DNA of 64,000 bases from Phycisphaerales bacterium (GTDB lineage Bacteria; Planctomycetota; Phycisphaerae; Phycisphaerales; UBA1924). Under the pieces are notes generated by a model. The model was given only the letters and a program-made list of their open reading frames with translations. It searched no databases and was not told the origin of the DNA. The DNA is taken from the NCBI GenBank assembly GCA_905339235.1, contig CAJPFG010000009.1, forward strand, positions 122,029-186,028. The letters are read 5' to 3'. The position numbers and the translations under genes are program-made. The first letter of the stretch is position 1; each line of letters opens with the position of its first letter. This document shows positions 8,380 through 16,438 of this stretch, in pieces.

Positions 8380-8565
8380 CTACCAACTCGCCTTTCGCAT
8401 CCCGGGAATCTTGCCTTCCAACGCCAACTTCCGCAGCATGATGCGGCTGATGCGGAACTTGCGGTACACCCCGCGGGCCCGGCCCGTCAACTCGCACCGG
8501 CGCACCACCCGGGTGCTGAACTTGGGTTTCCGCCTCGACTTGGCCATCTGCGCCTTGGTCGTCAT
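8380..8565 (-). CDS. rpsN: 30S ribosomal protein S14, short form lacking zinc ligands
   Basis: A 61-residue S14 with the length and frame of the zinc-binding (type Z) form: RKPKF near the N-terminus, RGVYRKF in the middle and the end PGMRKASW. The four expected ligands are Cys24, Cys27, Cys40 and Cys43. Here only Cys24 remains; the others are Thr27, Ser40 and Met43. It therefore cannot bind zinc in the usual way. It is flanked by rplE (13 nt) and rpsH, so it is the resident spc-operon copy. No second rpsN copy is visible in this window. Confidence 0.95.
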   Translation of the reverse strand: MTTKAQMAKSRRKPKFSTRVVRRCELTGRARGVYRKFRISRIMLRKLALEGKIPGMRKASW

Positions 8566-8578
8566 CGCTGTCTCCTGC

Positions 8579-9292
8579 TTACCGCTGCTCGGGCTTGCGG
8601 AAGGGCATGCCCAGTTGTTCCAGAACGAACTTCGACTTCTCCGGGTTGCTGTTGGTGAAGCACATGTTGATGTGCATGCCGTGCGTGAACTGGGCCTCGG
8701 CCATGTTGATCTCGGGGAATACCCCCTGCTCGGTCAGGCCCATCGCGTAGTTGCCCTGCCGGTCGAACGCCTTGTCGTTGAGGCCGCGGAAGTCCTTGAT
8801 ACGCGGCGTGGCGAGGTTGATGAGCCGGTCCAGGAAGTGCCACATCCGGTCGCGCCGGATGGTCACCATCGCCGCGGACTCGTACCCTGCGCGAACCTTG
8901 AAGTTCGAGACGCTCTTCTTGGCCCGGACGACCACGGGTTTCTGTCCGGTGACCTTGGTGAGCGTGTCCAGCACCTGCTGTTTGACGTTCGGAGGAATCT
9001 TGGTCCCTTCCAGGTGCCGGCCCATGTTGACGTTCAGAACGATCTTCTGAAGCCGGGGCTGCGCCATGCGGTTCTTCTCGCCGAACTTCTCGGCGAAGGC
9101 GCCGCGGACTCGCTCGTCATAGAGCAGGCGCAGGCGCGAGGGGGTCTTGGGGCCGGTGTCCACGTCGGCGTGCGCGTCGTGTTTCTTGGCCTGGCCGCCG
9201 CCCTTTTTGCCGGCGTCCCGGGGGGCCTGGCCCTTCTTGCCGCCCCCGTCCTTGGCCGCGGGCTGATTCTGCTTTTGATCTTCCTTCGACAT
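8579..9292 (-). CDS. rplE: 50S ribosomal protein L5 with N-terminal extension
   Basis: 5S-rRNA-binding protein L5. The core begins near residue 53 ([12 protein letters not shown]) and continues with [29 protein letters not shown] and GVFPEINMA. The family usually has about 180 residues; this has 237. The extra 50 at the N-terminus are rich in Lys, Gly, Gln and Asp ([19 protein letters not shown]) and look disordered. The only ATG in good context is the first, just after rplX. Confidence 0.96.
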   Translation of the reverse strand: MSKEDQKQNQPAAKDGGGKKGQAPRDAGKKGGGQAKKHDAHADVDTGPKTPSRLRLLYDERVRGAFAEKFGEKNRMAQPRLQKIVLNVNMGRHLEGTKIPPNVKQQVLDTLTKVTGQKPVVVRAKKSVSNFKVRAGYESAAMVTIRRDRMWHFLDRLINLATPRIKDFRGLNDKAFDRQGNYAMGLTEQGVFPEINMAEAQFTHGMHINMCFTNSNPEKSKFVLEQLGMPFRKPEQR

Positions 9293-9338
9293 GGTCAGAC
9301 TCGCTCATGCTCGGGGCGTTGAACCCCGTGGTTGCCGA

Positions 9339-9683
9339 TCACTTGCTCTTGGGCCCGAACACTACCGACAGTACTTTTCCGTCCTTGCCGCCGTGGCGGG
9401 CGACACGGACCTTGCTCCCGTCGGGCTGCGTGCGGAAGCCGACTCGCACCGCCTTGCCGTCCACCACCGGGGAGACCTTGCTCCAGTGGAGCGGGGCCTC
9501 TTTCGTGATGACCCCGCCCTTGGGGTTCTGCTGCGTGGGGCGGAGGTTCTTGTTCACCAGGTTGAGGCCCTTGACGACGACCTGCTCCTTGTCGGGCAGG
9601 ACCCGCAGGATCTCACCGATCTGGCCCTTGAGTTCGCCGGAGGTGATCATCACCGTGTCGCCTTTTCTCACATGCGCTGGCAT
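9339..9683 (-). CDS. rplX: 50S ribosomal protein L24
   Basis: Large-subunit assembly initiator L24 (114 aa). A KOW motif is seen in HVRKGDTVMITSGELKGQIGEI, followed by VVVKGLNLVNKNLRP and the basic C-terminal region. It lies 18 nt after rplN and 46 nt before rplE, in the standard order. Confidence 0.96.
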   Translation of the reverse strand: MPAHVRKGDTVMITSGELKGQIGEILRVLPDKEQVVVKGLNLVNKNLRPTQQNPKGGVITKEAPLHWSKVSPVVDGKAVRVGFRTQPDGSKVRVARHGGKDGKVLSVVFGPKSK

Positions 9684-9701
9684 CGCTCTGCTTCCTTTCC
9701 T

Positions 9702-10088
9702 TCAGACCACCTCGGAGGCGAGGGACACGATCTTCATGTAGTTGCGGTCGCGCAGTTCACGGGCAACCGGCCCGAAGATGCGTGTGCCCTTGGGGTTCCC
9801 GTCGTCCTGGATGAGGACGACCGCGTTGGAGTCGAACTTCACGTAACTGCCGTCGGCACGGCGCGTCGCCTTGGTCGTGCGGACGACCACGGCCTTGCTC
9901 TTGTCGCCGGGCTTGACCTCGGCGCCGGGGAGCGCCTTCTTGATCGACACGAACACCCGGTCGCCCACGTCCGCCGTGCGGCGCGTGAACTTCCCGCTGG
10001 CGGTCGAGCCCCCGTACACGCGGATGACGTAGGCGATCTTCGCCCCCGAGTTGTCCGCGACTTCGCATCGTGTTTCTTGCTGCAGCAT
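9702..10088 (-). CDS. rplN: 50S ribosomal protein L14
   Basis: Large-subunit interface protein L14 (128 aa). The N-terminal [23 protein letters not shown] and the KAVVVRTTK and [18 protein letters not shown] motifs are diagnostic. About six residues longer than typical in the middle. It follows rpsQ by 34 nt. Confidence 0.97.
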   Translation of the reverse strand: MLQQETRCEVADNSGAKIAYVIRVYGGSTASGKFTRRTADVGDRVFVSIKKALPGAEVKPGDKSKAVVVRTTKATRRADGSYVKFDSNAVVLIQDDGNPKGTRIFGPVARELRDRNYMKIVSLASEVV

Positions 10089-10122
10089 GGGTTCGCCACC
10101 TTGCCCGCGTCGTGCGGGGTGT

Positions 10123-10443
10123 TTAAGCCTGGAGTTCCTTGACGCTCCGGAGGGCCGCGGCTTCCGCCGAGCGACGCTCGACGATCCGCACCAACGTCCA
10201 GAACTTGGTCTTGCTCATGGGACGGCACGGAGCCACTTCGACGATGTCCCCGTTGCGGGACTCCTGCTTCTCGTCGTGGACGTGCAGCACCGTGCGCTGA
10301 CGCACGTACTTGCCGTACTTGGGGTGCTTGGCCAGGTACGAAACCACCACGCGCCGGGTCTTGGAGCGCTTGTCGGAGTCCACCACTCCGATCTTGGAAC
10401 TCTTCACCGGTTCCTGCGTCTTGGCTTTGGTCGTCTGGGGCAT
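10123..10443 (-). CDS. rpsQ: 30S ribosomal protein S17
   Basis: Small-subunit assembly protein S17 with an OB fold (106 aa). The signature region is [16 protein letters not shown] and [17 protein letters not shown]. The N-terminal 15 residues and about 15 C-terminal residues ([13 protein letters not shown]) extend beyond the usual 80-85. It lies 19 nt after rpmC. Confidence 0.95.
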   Translation of the reverse strand: MPQTTKAKTQEPVKSSKIGVVDSDKRSKTRRVVVSYLAKHPKYGKYVRQRTVLHVHDEKQESRNGDIVEVAPCRPMSKTKFWTLVRIVERRSAEAAALRSVKELQA

Positions 10444-10462
10444 CGTCGTTTCCTCTGGTCCG

Positions 10463-10666
10463 TTACTTCTTGGTCTTCGCGAGGCGGCGGGTGTTGGACT
10501 CCGTCAGGAGCCGGGCCACGTCGCGCCGGATCTTCTTGAACTGCGAGGTATCCTCAACCTTTTCCGTCACCGTCTGGGATCGAAGATCGAAGATCTGCGC
10601 GTGGAGCCTCGCGACCTCCACCAGGATCTCATCGTCCCTCATCGAATGTACTTCCTTGCCCTTCAT
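10463..10666 (-). CDS. rpmC: 50S ribosomal protein L29
   Basis: L29 (67 aa), a two-helix protein at the tunnel exit. EILVEVARLHAQIFDLRSQ and the basic IRRDVARLLTESNTRR stretch match the family. It sits between rplP and rpsQ as usual. A start eight residues downstream (MRDDEI) is also possible; the longer form keeps a good upstream spacing from rplP. Confidence 0.93.
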   Translation of the reverse strand: MKGKEVHSMRDDEILVEVARLHAQIFDLRSQTVTEKVEDTSQFKKIRRDVARLLTESNTRRLAKTKK

Positions 10667-10709
10667 CGCTGACTCCCGGTCCGGGTCTGCCCGGCGTTGG
10701 ATTCCTTCA

Positions 10710-11129
10710 TCAGATGCGGACCCGGCGCCCCACGAACCGGCACCGCACCGGCATCTTCATGGCCACCCGGAGCAGCGCCAGTTTGGCCGTGGGCTCCGGC
10801 ACGCCCGCCATCTCGAACAGCATGGTGCCCGGACGAACCCGCGCCGCCCAGTACTCCACCTCCGCCTTGCCCGTTCCCATCCGTGTCTCCAGCGGCTTCT
10901 TGCTGATCGGCTTGTCCGGGAAGACGCGGATGAAGAGTTTGCCCTGACGCTTCACGAAGTGCATCGCGGCGACGCGGCCCGCGTCGATCACGTTGCCCGG
11001 CAGCCAGCAGCCCTCCAGCGCCTGCAGCCCGAAATCACCGAACGCGACGTAGTTGCCCTTCGTCGCCTTCCGCGGACGGACTCGCCGCTGCTCCTTGCGG
11101 TACTTCACTCGTTTCGGCATCAAGGCCAT
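10710..11129 (-). CDS. rplP: 50S ribosomal protein L16
   Basis: L16 (139 aa) contacts the A-site tRNA and helps peptidyl-transferase function. The N-terminus MALMPKRVKYRKEQR, FGDFGLQALEGCWL and RMGTGKAEVEYWAARVRPG are conserved signatures. Length is standard. It lies between rpsC and rpmC. Confidence 0.97.
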   Translation of the reverse strand: MALMPKRVKYRKEQRRVRPRKATKGNYVAFGDFGLQALEGCWLPGNVIDAGRVAAMHFVKRQGKLFIRVFPDKPISKKPLETRMGTGKAEVEYWAARVRPGTMLFEMAGVPEPTAKLALLRVAMKMPVRCRFVGRRVRI

Positions 11130-11167
11130 ACATCAATCTCCACCGGCCGTCGCGGCCGAGTTCGTGC

Positions 11168-11869
11168 TTACTTGCGCCCGCGCGCCCTCGCGCGCCCGCC
11201 CGCCGCGTTGGACTCTTCCTCGGTCCGCTCGGTCGTGTACATGCCCTTGTAGATCCAGCACTTCACCCCGATCACGCCGTAGGTCGTCTTCGCCTCGGCC
11301 GTGCCGTAGTCCACGTTCGCCTGCAGCGTCGAGAGGGGCAGCGACCCCTGCTTCACCTCGAGCATGCGGGCGAGTTCCGCACCGCCCAATCGTCCGGCGA
11401 TGCGGACCTTGCAGCCCTTGGCGCCGGCGGTCATCGAGGCGTCCACCTTCATCTTCACGGCCCGCCGAAAACTCGAACGCTTGCTGAGCTGCTCGGCGAC
11501 ACTCTCGGCCACCAACTTGGCGTCGAGGTCGGAGTTCTTGATCTCGATGATCGAGATCGCGACCTTGCGCCCGGTCATGTACTGGAGTTCCTCGGTCATG
11601 CGCTCGACTTCGGCGCCCTTGGGCCCGATCACCAGGCCCGGACGCGCGGTCTTGACGATGATCTTGAGTTCTTCGCGGGTGCGCTCGATGTGGATGTCGG
11701 AGACGGCCGCGTTTGGTGGCCTGCGGTTGAGCCGCTTGTCCAGCCACTTGCGGATCTTCTCGTCCTCCACGAGCAGTTCGCCGTACAGCGCCTTGGGGGC
11801 GTACCAGCGGCTCTTGTGAGCCTCGGTGATGCCCAGCCGCAGGCCGAATGGATGCGTCTTTTGTCCCAT
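11168..11869 (-). CDS. rpsC: 30S ribosomal protein S3
   Basis: Small-subunit head protein S3 (233 aa) at the mRNA entry site. The N-terminus MGQKTHPFGLRLGI, the KH domain with VIGPKGAEVERM, and the C-terminal region with CKVRIAGRLGGAELAR and GVIGVKCWIYKG are conserved. The C-terminus ends in an Arg/Ala/Gly-rich tail. It follows rplV by 10 nt. Confidence 0.97.
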   Translation of the reverse strand: MGQKTHPFGLRLGITEAHKSRWYAPKALYGELLVEDEKIRKWLDKRLNRRPPNAAVSDIHIERTREELKIIVKTARPGLVIGPKGAEVERMTEELQYMTGRKVAISIIEIKNSDLDAKLVAESVAEQLSKRSSFRRAVKMKVDASMTAGAKGCKVRIAGRLGGAELARMLEVKQGSLPLSTLQANVDYGTAEAKTTYGVIGVKCWIYKGMYTTERTEEESNAAGGRARARGRK

Positions 11870-11879
11870 GGGTAGTCTC

Positions 11880-12434
11880 TCAGCCCTTGGAGGGCCGCTC
11901 CTCCACCGAAATGGTGATGTGGCTCAAAGGCTTGATGATCGCGTGCGCCCGCCCGCGGTCCTTGGGTTGAAATCGCTTGATGACCGGCGCGTTGTTCACG
12001 CGGCTTTCCGCGACAAACAGGCGGGTGACGTCACACTCGGCCTGTTCCGCGTCCGCGATGGCCGCGTTCAGGCATTTCTTCAGGTTCACCGCCGCGCGCT
12101 TGGTGGTGAATGTGAGCAGGTTCAGCGCCTGGTCCACGTTCTTTCCGCGGATCAGATCGGCCAGCAGCCGCGCCTTGCGCGGGCTGCCGCGGTGATATCG
12201 CACCTGGCTGGTGAACGCGACCAGGTCGCGGGCCGGCATGCTGAGCAGCCCGGCGATCTGGGTCAGGCGCGACGCCTTGCACCGGGGGTAGTCCCGCCCG
12301 GCGATCCAGTTGCGGATGGCGCGCTCGGCGTCGTCGGCGTCGAAGCCCTTTTCGGCGATCGCCTCGCCCAGTTGACGAGGGGTCATCCCCGCCTTCTCAA
12401 GCGCTCTGTCGAGTTTTTTGCCTCGGATCCTCAC
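11880..12434 (-). CDS. rplV: 50S ribosomal protein L22 fused to an N-terminal Cro/C1-like HTH
   Basis: Large-subunit tunnel protein L22 occupies residues from about 75 to the end: FTSQVRYHRGSPRKARLLAD, VNLKKCLNAAIADA and GRAHAIIKPLSHITI. Residues 1-72 are not part of normal L22 (about 110 aa). They read as a helix-turn-helix domain of the Cro/C1 type: LEKAGMTPRQLGEAIAEKG, then AIRNWIAGRDYPRC and LTQIAGLLSMPARDLVAF. The start is GTG with AAGGG about 10 nt upstream. An internal ATG (codon 66) could give a near-normal L22, but its upstream sequence shows no good ribosome binding site and would leave a 240-nt gap. Whether the HTH domain binds DNA or RNA is unknown. Confidence 0.9.
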   Translation of the reverse strand: MRIRGKKLDRALEKAGMTPRQLGEAIAEKGFDADDAERAIRNWIAGRDYPRCKASRLTQIAGLLSMPARDLVAFTSQVRYHRGSPRKARLLADLIRGKNVDQALNLLTFTTKRAAVNLKKCLNAAIADAEQAECDVTRLFVAESRVNNAPVIKRFQPKDRGRAHAIIKPLSHITISVEERPSKG

Positions 12435-12482
12435 GGCTCATGCCCTTCTGCTGGACGCCCGTGTTCGCGGGCGCTGTGGTCC

Positions 12483-12809
12483 TTACTTCTTGCCCGCCGG
12501 CGCCGCGGCCGGAGCCGCTCCCGATCCCTCGCCGCCCTCGATGCCTTCCTTGCGATTGGTGTGCCCGCGGAAGGTGCGGCTGATGCTGAACTCGCCGAGT
12601 TTGTGCCCGACCATGTCCTCGGTGACAAACACGTCCAGGAACATGCGCCCGTTGTGCACCTTGAAGGTGTGCCCGACGAACTCGGGAACGATCGTGCACC
12701 GGCGGGCCCAGGTCTTGATGGGCTCCTTCCGACGGTTGGCGTTGAGCCGCTCGACCTTGCGGTAGAGGCTCTCGACGACGAATGGTCCCTTTTTGAGGCT
12801 GCGTCCCAT
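12483..12809 (-). CDS. rpsS: 30S ribosomal protein S19
   Basis: Small-subunit head protein S19 (108 aa). [15 protein letters not shown] is the canonical start, followed by [19 protein letters not shown] and the [15 protein letters not shown] signature. An Ala/Pro/Gly-rich tail of about 15 residues is added at the C-terminus. It follows rplB by 17 nt. Confidence 0.97.
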   Translation of the reverse strand: MGRSLKKGPFVVESLYRKVERLNANRRKEPIKTWARRCTIVPEFVGHTFKVHNGRMFLDVFVTEDMVGHKLGEFSISRTFRGHTNRKEGIEGGEGSGAAPAAAPAGKK

Positions 12810-12826
12810 GTGTTCTTCCTGCTCGC

Positions 12827-13684
12827 TTACTTCTTCTGCCCATAACGCTTGCTGACGCGACGACGGATGATGAGTTTGCCGCTGTGCTTGCGGCGGTCCC
12901 GGGTGTTGCCGCCCTTGGCGTGCACGCCGGTGGGGCCGCACGGCGGCCGATTGCCCTTGCTGCGGCCCGAGCCGCCGCCCAACGGGTGAGCGTGGTGGCT
13001 CTTGGCGATGCCGCGTGTCTTCGGACGCCGGCCCATCAGCCGCGTGAGGCCGGCCTTGCCCAGTTCACGCAGGCGGTGATCGGGGTTGCCGACCTGCCCG
13101 ACGGTGGCGCGGCAGGTCACCGGAACCAGGCGGACTTCGCCGCTTGGCATCACCAGCGTGGCGAACTGCCCTTCCTTGTTGGTGAGTTTCGCGTACGTGC
13201 CAGCCGAACGGCAGATCTGCGCGCCCTTGCCGGGAACGAGTTCCACGCAGTGGACATCCAGCCCCGTGGGGATGTGCGCCAGCAGCATGCAGTTTCCGGG
13301 GTTGGGCTCCACCGGCCCGGTGGTCGAGCACTCGATAATCTGGCCGTCTTTGGCGCCCAGGGGAGCGATGATGTACCGGCGCTCGCCGTCGGTGTACTCG
13401 ATCAGCGCGATGTGGCATGAGCGGTTGGGGTCGTACTCGATGCCCACCACCTTGCCCACCACGCCGTCGCGGTCCTTGCGCTTGAAGTCGATGAGGCGGT
13501 ACATTTTCTTGACCCCCCCGCCGATGCCCCGGGCCGTGACCTTGCCGTGGTGATTGCGGCCGCCGCTCTTGGGGCGTGGCGCGAGCAGGGCGTTCTCCGG
13601 GGTGAACTTGGTCACCTCGGCGTGAGTGTTCACCGACGCGTTGCGGCGTCCGGCGCTGGTCTTCTTGTAGATGCGGATCGGCAT
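12827..13684 (-). CDS. rplB: 50S ribosomal protein L2
   Basis: L2 (285 aa), a primary 23S-binding protein needed for subunit association and peptidyl transfer. The conserved [32 protein letters not shown] and the catalytic-loop region [20 protein letters not shown] are present, including the conserved His. It lies between rplW and rpsS in S10-operon order. Confidence 0.98.
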   Translation of the reverse strand: MPIRIYKKTSAGRRNASVNTHAEVTKFTPENALLAPRPKSGGRNHHGKVTARGIGGGVKKMYRLIDFKRKDRDGVVGKVVGIEYDPNRSCHIALIEYTDGERRYIIAPLGAKDGQIIECSTTGPVEPNPGNCMLLAHIPTGLDVHCVELVPGKGAQICRSAGTYAKLTNKEGQFATLVMPSGEVRLVPVTCRATVGQVGNPDHRLRELGKAGLTRLMGRRPKTRGIAKSHHAHPLGGGSGRSKGNRPPCGPTGVHAKGGNTRDRRKHSGKLIIRRRVSKRYGQKK

Positions 13685-13703
13685 GGGTGGTCCTTAGATC
13701 GGC

Positions 13704-13997
13704 TCAGAACAGTTCGATGGTGTCGTCGGCGTGCAGGCGGACGATCGCCTTCTTGGTTGGTGACGGCTTGACCACTCCGTAGCGGAGGCGACGCGCCTTG
13801 TGCTTCTGGATCAAGGTGTTCACCTTCTCGACGCGCACTTTGTAGAGCGTCTCGATGGCCGCCTTGATCTCGGTCTTTGTGGCCCGGGGATCGACGACAA
13901 ACGTGTACTGCTTGCGCTCGTTCATCGCGAACGTGCTCTTCTCGGAGAGAAGCGGCTTCTTGACCACGTACGCGGGATCGATGTTGTAGACGCTCAT
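13704..13997 (-). CDS. rplW: 50S ribosomal protein L23
   Basis: Tunnel-exit protein L23 (97 aa), the docking site for trigger factor and SRP. VVKKPLLSEKSTFAMNERKQYTF-type N-terminus and the KAAIETLYKVRVEKVNT block are diagnostic. Its start codon directly follows the rplD stop with no gap, which suggests translational coupling. Confidence 0.96.
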   Translation of the reverse strand: MSVYNIDPAYVVKKPLLSEKSTFAMNERKQYTFVVDPRATKTEIKAAIETLYKVRVEKVNTLIQKHKARRLRYGVVKPSPTKKAIVRLHADDTIELF

Positions 13998-14693
13998 TTA
14001 GGCCACCTCCGCCTTGCTGCGCCCCAGAGGATTGATCTTCGCGTCCTTCCCGGTCTGCGACGAGGGGCCCTTGAGCCACGCCTCGAGTTCGGCCCGCCCG
14101 ATCACCACGTACCGGTGATTGAGCATCTCGAACGCGTTCAACTGGTCGCACCGGATCAGCCGCACGTTGTCGAGGTTGCGCCCCGACAGCCGCGTGTTCA
14201 GGGCCTTGCCCTCGTCCATGGGCAGCGCCACTACCGCGGTCTTGTCCACCTTCAGGGCCGTCAGGAAGTCCTCGAACGCGCGGGTTTTGGCCTCGCCGAA
14301 GGTCAGGTTGTCCACGATGCGGACTTCCTGGTCCACGAGTTTGGCCAGCAGCGCGTTGCGGTTGGCCTTGCGGCGCATCTTCTTGGGCATCGCCTGCCGG
14401 AAGTCCTCGCGCTCGCGCTTCTTGCTGTGGCCGTGGCCGCCGCCCTTGAACAGGTTGGCCTTCTTGTCACCGTGCCGGGCGTTGCCCGTGCCCTTCTGCT
14501 TGTACAGTTTGCGGGTCGAGCCTTCGACCTGGTGACGGTTCTTGGTCCGGGCCGAGCCCTGACGCAGATTGGCGTGGTACATCACGAACGCCTGCTTGAT
14601 CAGAGAGGTGTTCACCTCTCCTCCCAGGCTCGTTTCGTCGATCGCGAATGTCGCGACTTGTGCACCCTGCATGTTGTAGACGGGGACATCCAT
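13998..14693 (-). CDS. rplD: 50S ribosomal protein L4
   Basis: L4 (231 aa), a tunnel protein that in enterobacteria also represses the S10 operon. The N-terminus MDVPVYNMQGAQV, the loop region GSTRKLYKQKGTGNARHG, and the C-terminal Rossmann-like part (RIVDNLTFGEAKT; LSGRNLDNVRLIRCDQLN) are seen. The tunnel-loop sequence after the GTGNARHG motif (KKANLFKGGGHGHSKKRER) differs from the common RAPQWRGGG form. It begins a new transcription unit: a terminator and a highly structured 340-bp gap separate it from rplC. Confidence 0.96.
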   Translation of the reverse strand: MDVPVYNMQGAQVATFAIDETSLGGEVNTSLIKQAFVMYHANLRQGSARTKNRHQVEGSTRKLYKQKGTGNARHGDKKANLFKGGGHGHSKKREREDFRQAMPKKMRRKANRNALLAKLVDQEVRIVDNLTFGEAKTRAFEDFLTALKVDKTAVVALPMDEGKALNTRLSGRNLDNVRLIRCDQLNAFEMLNHRYVVIGRAELEAWLKGPSSQTGKDAKINPLGRSKAEVA

Positions 14694-15036
14694 CGGTCTT
14701 TACCTCGTCCTGACGCCTGACGCCTCCCCGCGGCCATGCTCGCCTTGGGGAAAACGCCGTTGGTTGCCTATCCGTCTCGCCTCCACTCCCCGTCTCGCGA
14801 CGGGCTCGCGTTCACGCTGAACGCGGGGGCGGATCGGACTCGACTCGGCTGTCACACGGGAGTTTGGCTCCCGGGTTCTTTGTCGCCGTCCGGCGGTTTC
14901 GAGGGCTTTCGCTCCCGACCTTCCGGACTCGCCGTTCGCCCGAATGTCGGGCGGGCGGCGAGAAGTCATGACGCCTGCAAACTCCTGAAACGCTGATTCA
15001 CGAAAAACACCCGGGCCACGCGCCCGGGTGTTCATA
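14694..15036 (-). promoter_or_regulatory. Structured leader/promoter region upstream of rplD
   Basis: A 343-bp gap holding no convincing gene. At its upstream end is the rplC terminator. Between that and rplD there are four perfect hairpins: 14937-14953 (7-bp stem), 14857-14873 (6 bp), 14807-14825 (8 bp, CGCGTTCA with its complement) and 14789-14804 (6 bp). A promoter for rplD and the downstream genes must lie here if the terminator works; I could not pick out a confident -35/-10 pair. The dense secondary structure suggests an autoregulatory leader, by analogy with L4 control in other bacteria. Confidence 0.5.
15003..15032 (-). terminator. Intrinsic terminator after rplC
   Basis: A perfect 11-bp stem (AACACCCGGGC with its complement) and a five-base loop end in TTTTT on the minus strand. 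It begins within 6 nt of the rplC stop codon. This is the strongest terminator seen within the ribosomal cluster and splits the S10 operon after its second gene. Confidence 0.85.
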
Positions 15037-15726
15037 CTACTTTGCCGCTGCCTTCACCTTATTCGCCTTGCTTTTGTAGAGTCGGACGGCCGGGCGGATC
15101 TCGACCAATCCGTTTTTTCCGCCGGGAACCGTGCCCTTGACGAGCAGGAGGTTCTTGTCGGGGATGATCTGCACCACATCGAGCGAACGGGCCGTGACGC
15201 GCTCGTCACCCATGTGACCCGCCATCTTCTTGCCCTTCTTGAGGCCGCCGCCGAATCCGCGGTTCGAGCAGAGCGAGCCGATCGAGCCGGGCGAGCGGTG
15301 CTTGCGTTCCGTGCCGTGCGACGCGAACAGGCCCTTGAAGTGCCAACGCTTCATCACGCCCGCGAAGCCCTTGCCCTTGCTGGTGCCGATCACGTCCACG
15401 TAGAGCGTGCCCGCGAGTTTCTCGACTGTCAGGGCCTGGCCCGGTTGGTACTCGACCGCGTCCTTGGCGTCCACGCGAAACTCACGGTGATGACGCTTGG
15501 GGGCCGTTCCGGCCTTGAAGTCGTGCCCGATCATCGGGATCGTCGAGTTGCGGGCCTCGACATCCTCGAAGCCGATCTGCACGGCGCCGAACCCGTCGTT
15601 CTCCTGCGTACGCACCTGCGTCACCACGCACGGCCCGCACTGGATGACCGTCACGGGCAGAGATACACCCTTGTCGGTGTACACCCGCGTCATCCCCACC
15701 TTTTTTCCGAGCAATGCAAAGCCCAT
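15037..15726 (-). CDS. rplC: 50S ribosomal protein L3
   Basis: L3 (229 aa), an early-assembly protein reaching the peptidyl-transferase centre. LLGKKVGMTRVYTDKGVSLPVTVI is the classical N-terminus. The central block GTSKGKGFAGVMKRWHFKG and GSIGSLCSNRGFGGGLKKGKKMAGHMG-type motif are present. It follows rpsJ by 100 nt and is directly followed by an intrinsic terminator, so it is separated from rplD. Confidence 0.97.
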   Translation of the reverse strand: MGFALLGKKVGMTRVYTDKGVSLPVTVIQCGPCVVTQVRTQENDGFGAVQIGFEDVEARNSTIPMIGHDFKAGTAPKRHHREFRVDAKDAVEYQPGQALTVEKLAGTLYVDVIGTSKGKGFAGVMKRWHFKGLFASHGTERKHRSPGSIGSLCSNRGFGGGLKKGKKMAGHMGDERVTARSLDVVQIIPDKNLLLVKGTVPGGKNGLVEIRPAVRLYKSKANKVKAAAK

Positions 15727-15826
15727 GTCATCCTGCCTTGCGGAATCCGGTGTCCCGCCGGGGCGGGCCCTGATCGTCCGTCTTCAACTCAGCGTGCCGG
15801 CCGATCGGCCGTTCGCTGTTCAGTTC

Positions 15827-16135
15827 TCATGCCTTGATCTTCACGAACACACCCGCCGGCACCACCAGCCTGTTCAGCGCCTCGACGGTGCGGGCGTTGG
15901 GCTCCAGAATGTCAATGATCCGCTTGTGCGTCCGGATCTCGAACTGCTCGCGGCTCTTCTTGTCGATGAAGGGCGAGCGGTTCACCGTGTACCGCTCGAT
16001 GCGCGTCGGCAGCGGCACCGGGCCCGCAACCTTGGCGTTCGTGCGCTTCGCGTGCTCCACGATCTCCTTGGCCGATGCGTCCAAGGCGATATGGTCGTAC
16101 GCCTCCATCCGGATTCTGATGCGGCCGCCCGTCAT
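15827..16135 (-). CDS. rpsJ: 30S ribosomal protein S10
   Basis: S10/NusE (102 aa), part of the small-subunit head and of antitermination complexes. The motifs [41 protein letters not shown] loop and [18 protein letters not shown] define it. The ATG giving [10 protein letters not shown] yields the standard length; the longer in-frame reading is non-conserved. GGTGG lies upstream as a ribosome binding site. It is the first gene of the cluster. Confidence 0.97.
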   Translation of the reverse strand: MTGGRIRIRMEAYDHIALDASAKEIVEHAKRTNAKVAGPVPLPTRIERYTVNRSPFIDKKSREQFEIRTHKRIIDILEPNARTVEALNRLVVPAGVFVKIKA

Positions 16136-16438
16136 GCGTTGAAACCACCTTTCCACCCGCCGAAGATCCGCGGAGCCCGCTCCCCGGAAATCCCGGAAAC
16201 ACGAACACCCCCCGCCCAGCGGAGTGGGAGGGAACATTAGACCAAGCCCCGGCAAAGTCAACGCGTGCCGATCCCCTGCTTTCTCGAGCGGTCAATCCCA
16301 CCAGAACTCCGATCCGTCAAGTGCGTCCAACCCGCCGGTCGATCCACTCTCCGGCTCGGGTCCCGGATCCGAATAGACACCCCAAACCCGGACCGAATGC
16401 CCCGCCGGGGCTACCGTCCCCCTCAGGAGTCCCCCTTT
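16136..16438. other. Divergent intergenic region between rpsJ and a secreted-protein gene
   Basis: A 303-bp gap between divergently transcribed genes. It must carry the leftward promoter of the S10 cluster and the rightward promoter of the secreted protein gene. I see no clear -35/-10 hexamers, no strong hairpin and no small gene that I would defend. AGGAG just before 16439 is the ribosome binding site of the rightward gene. Confidence 0.4.
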
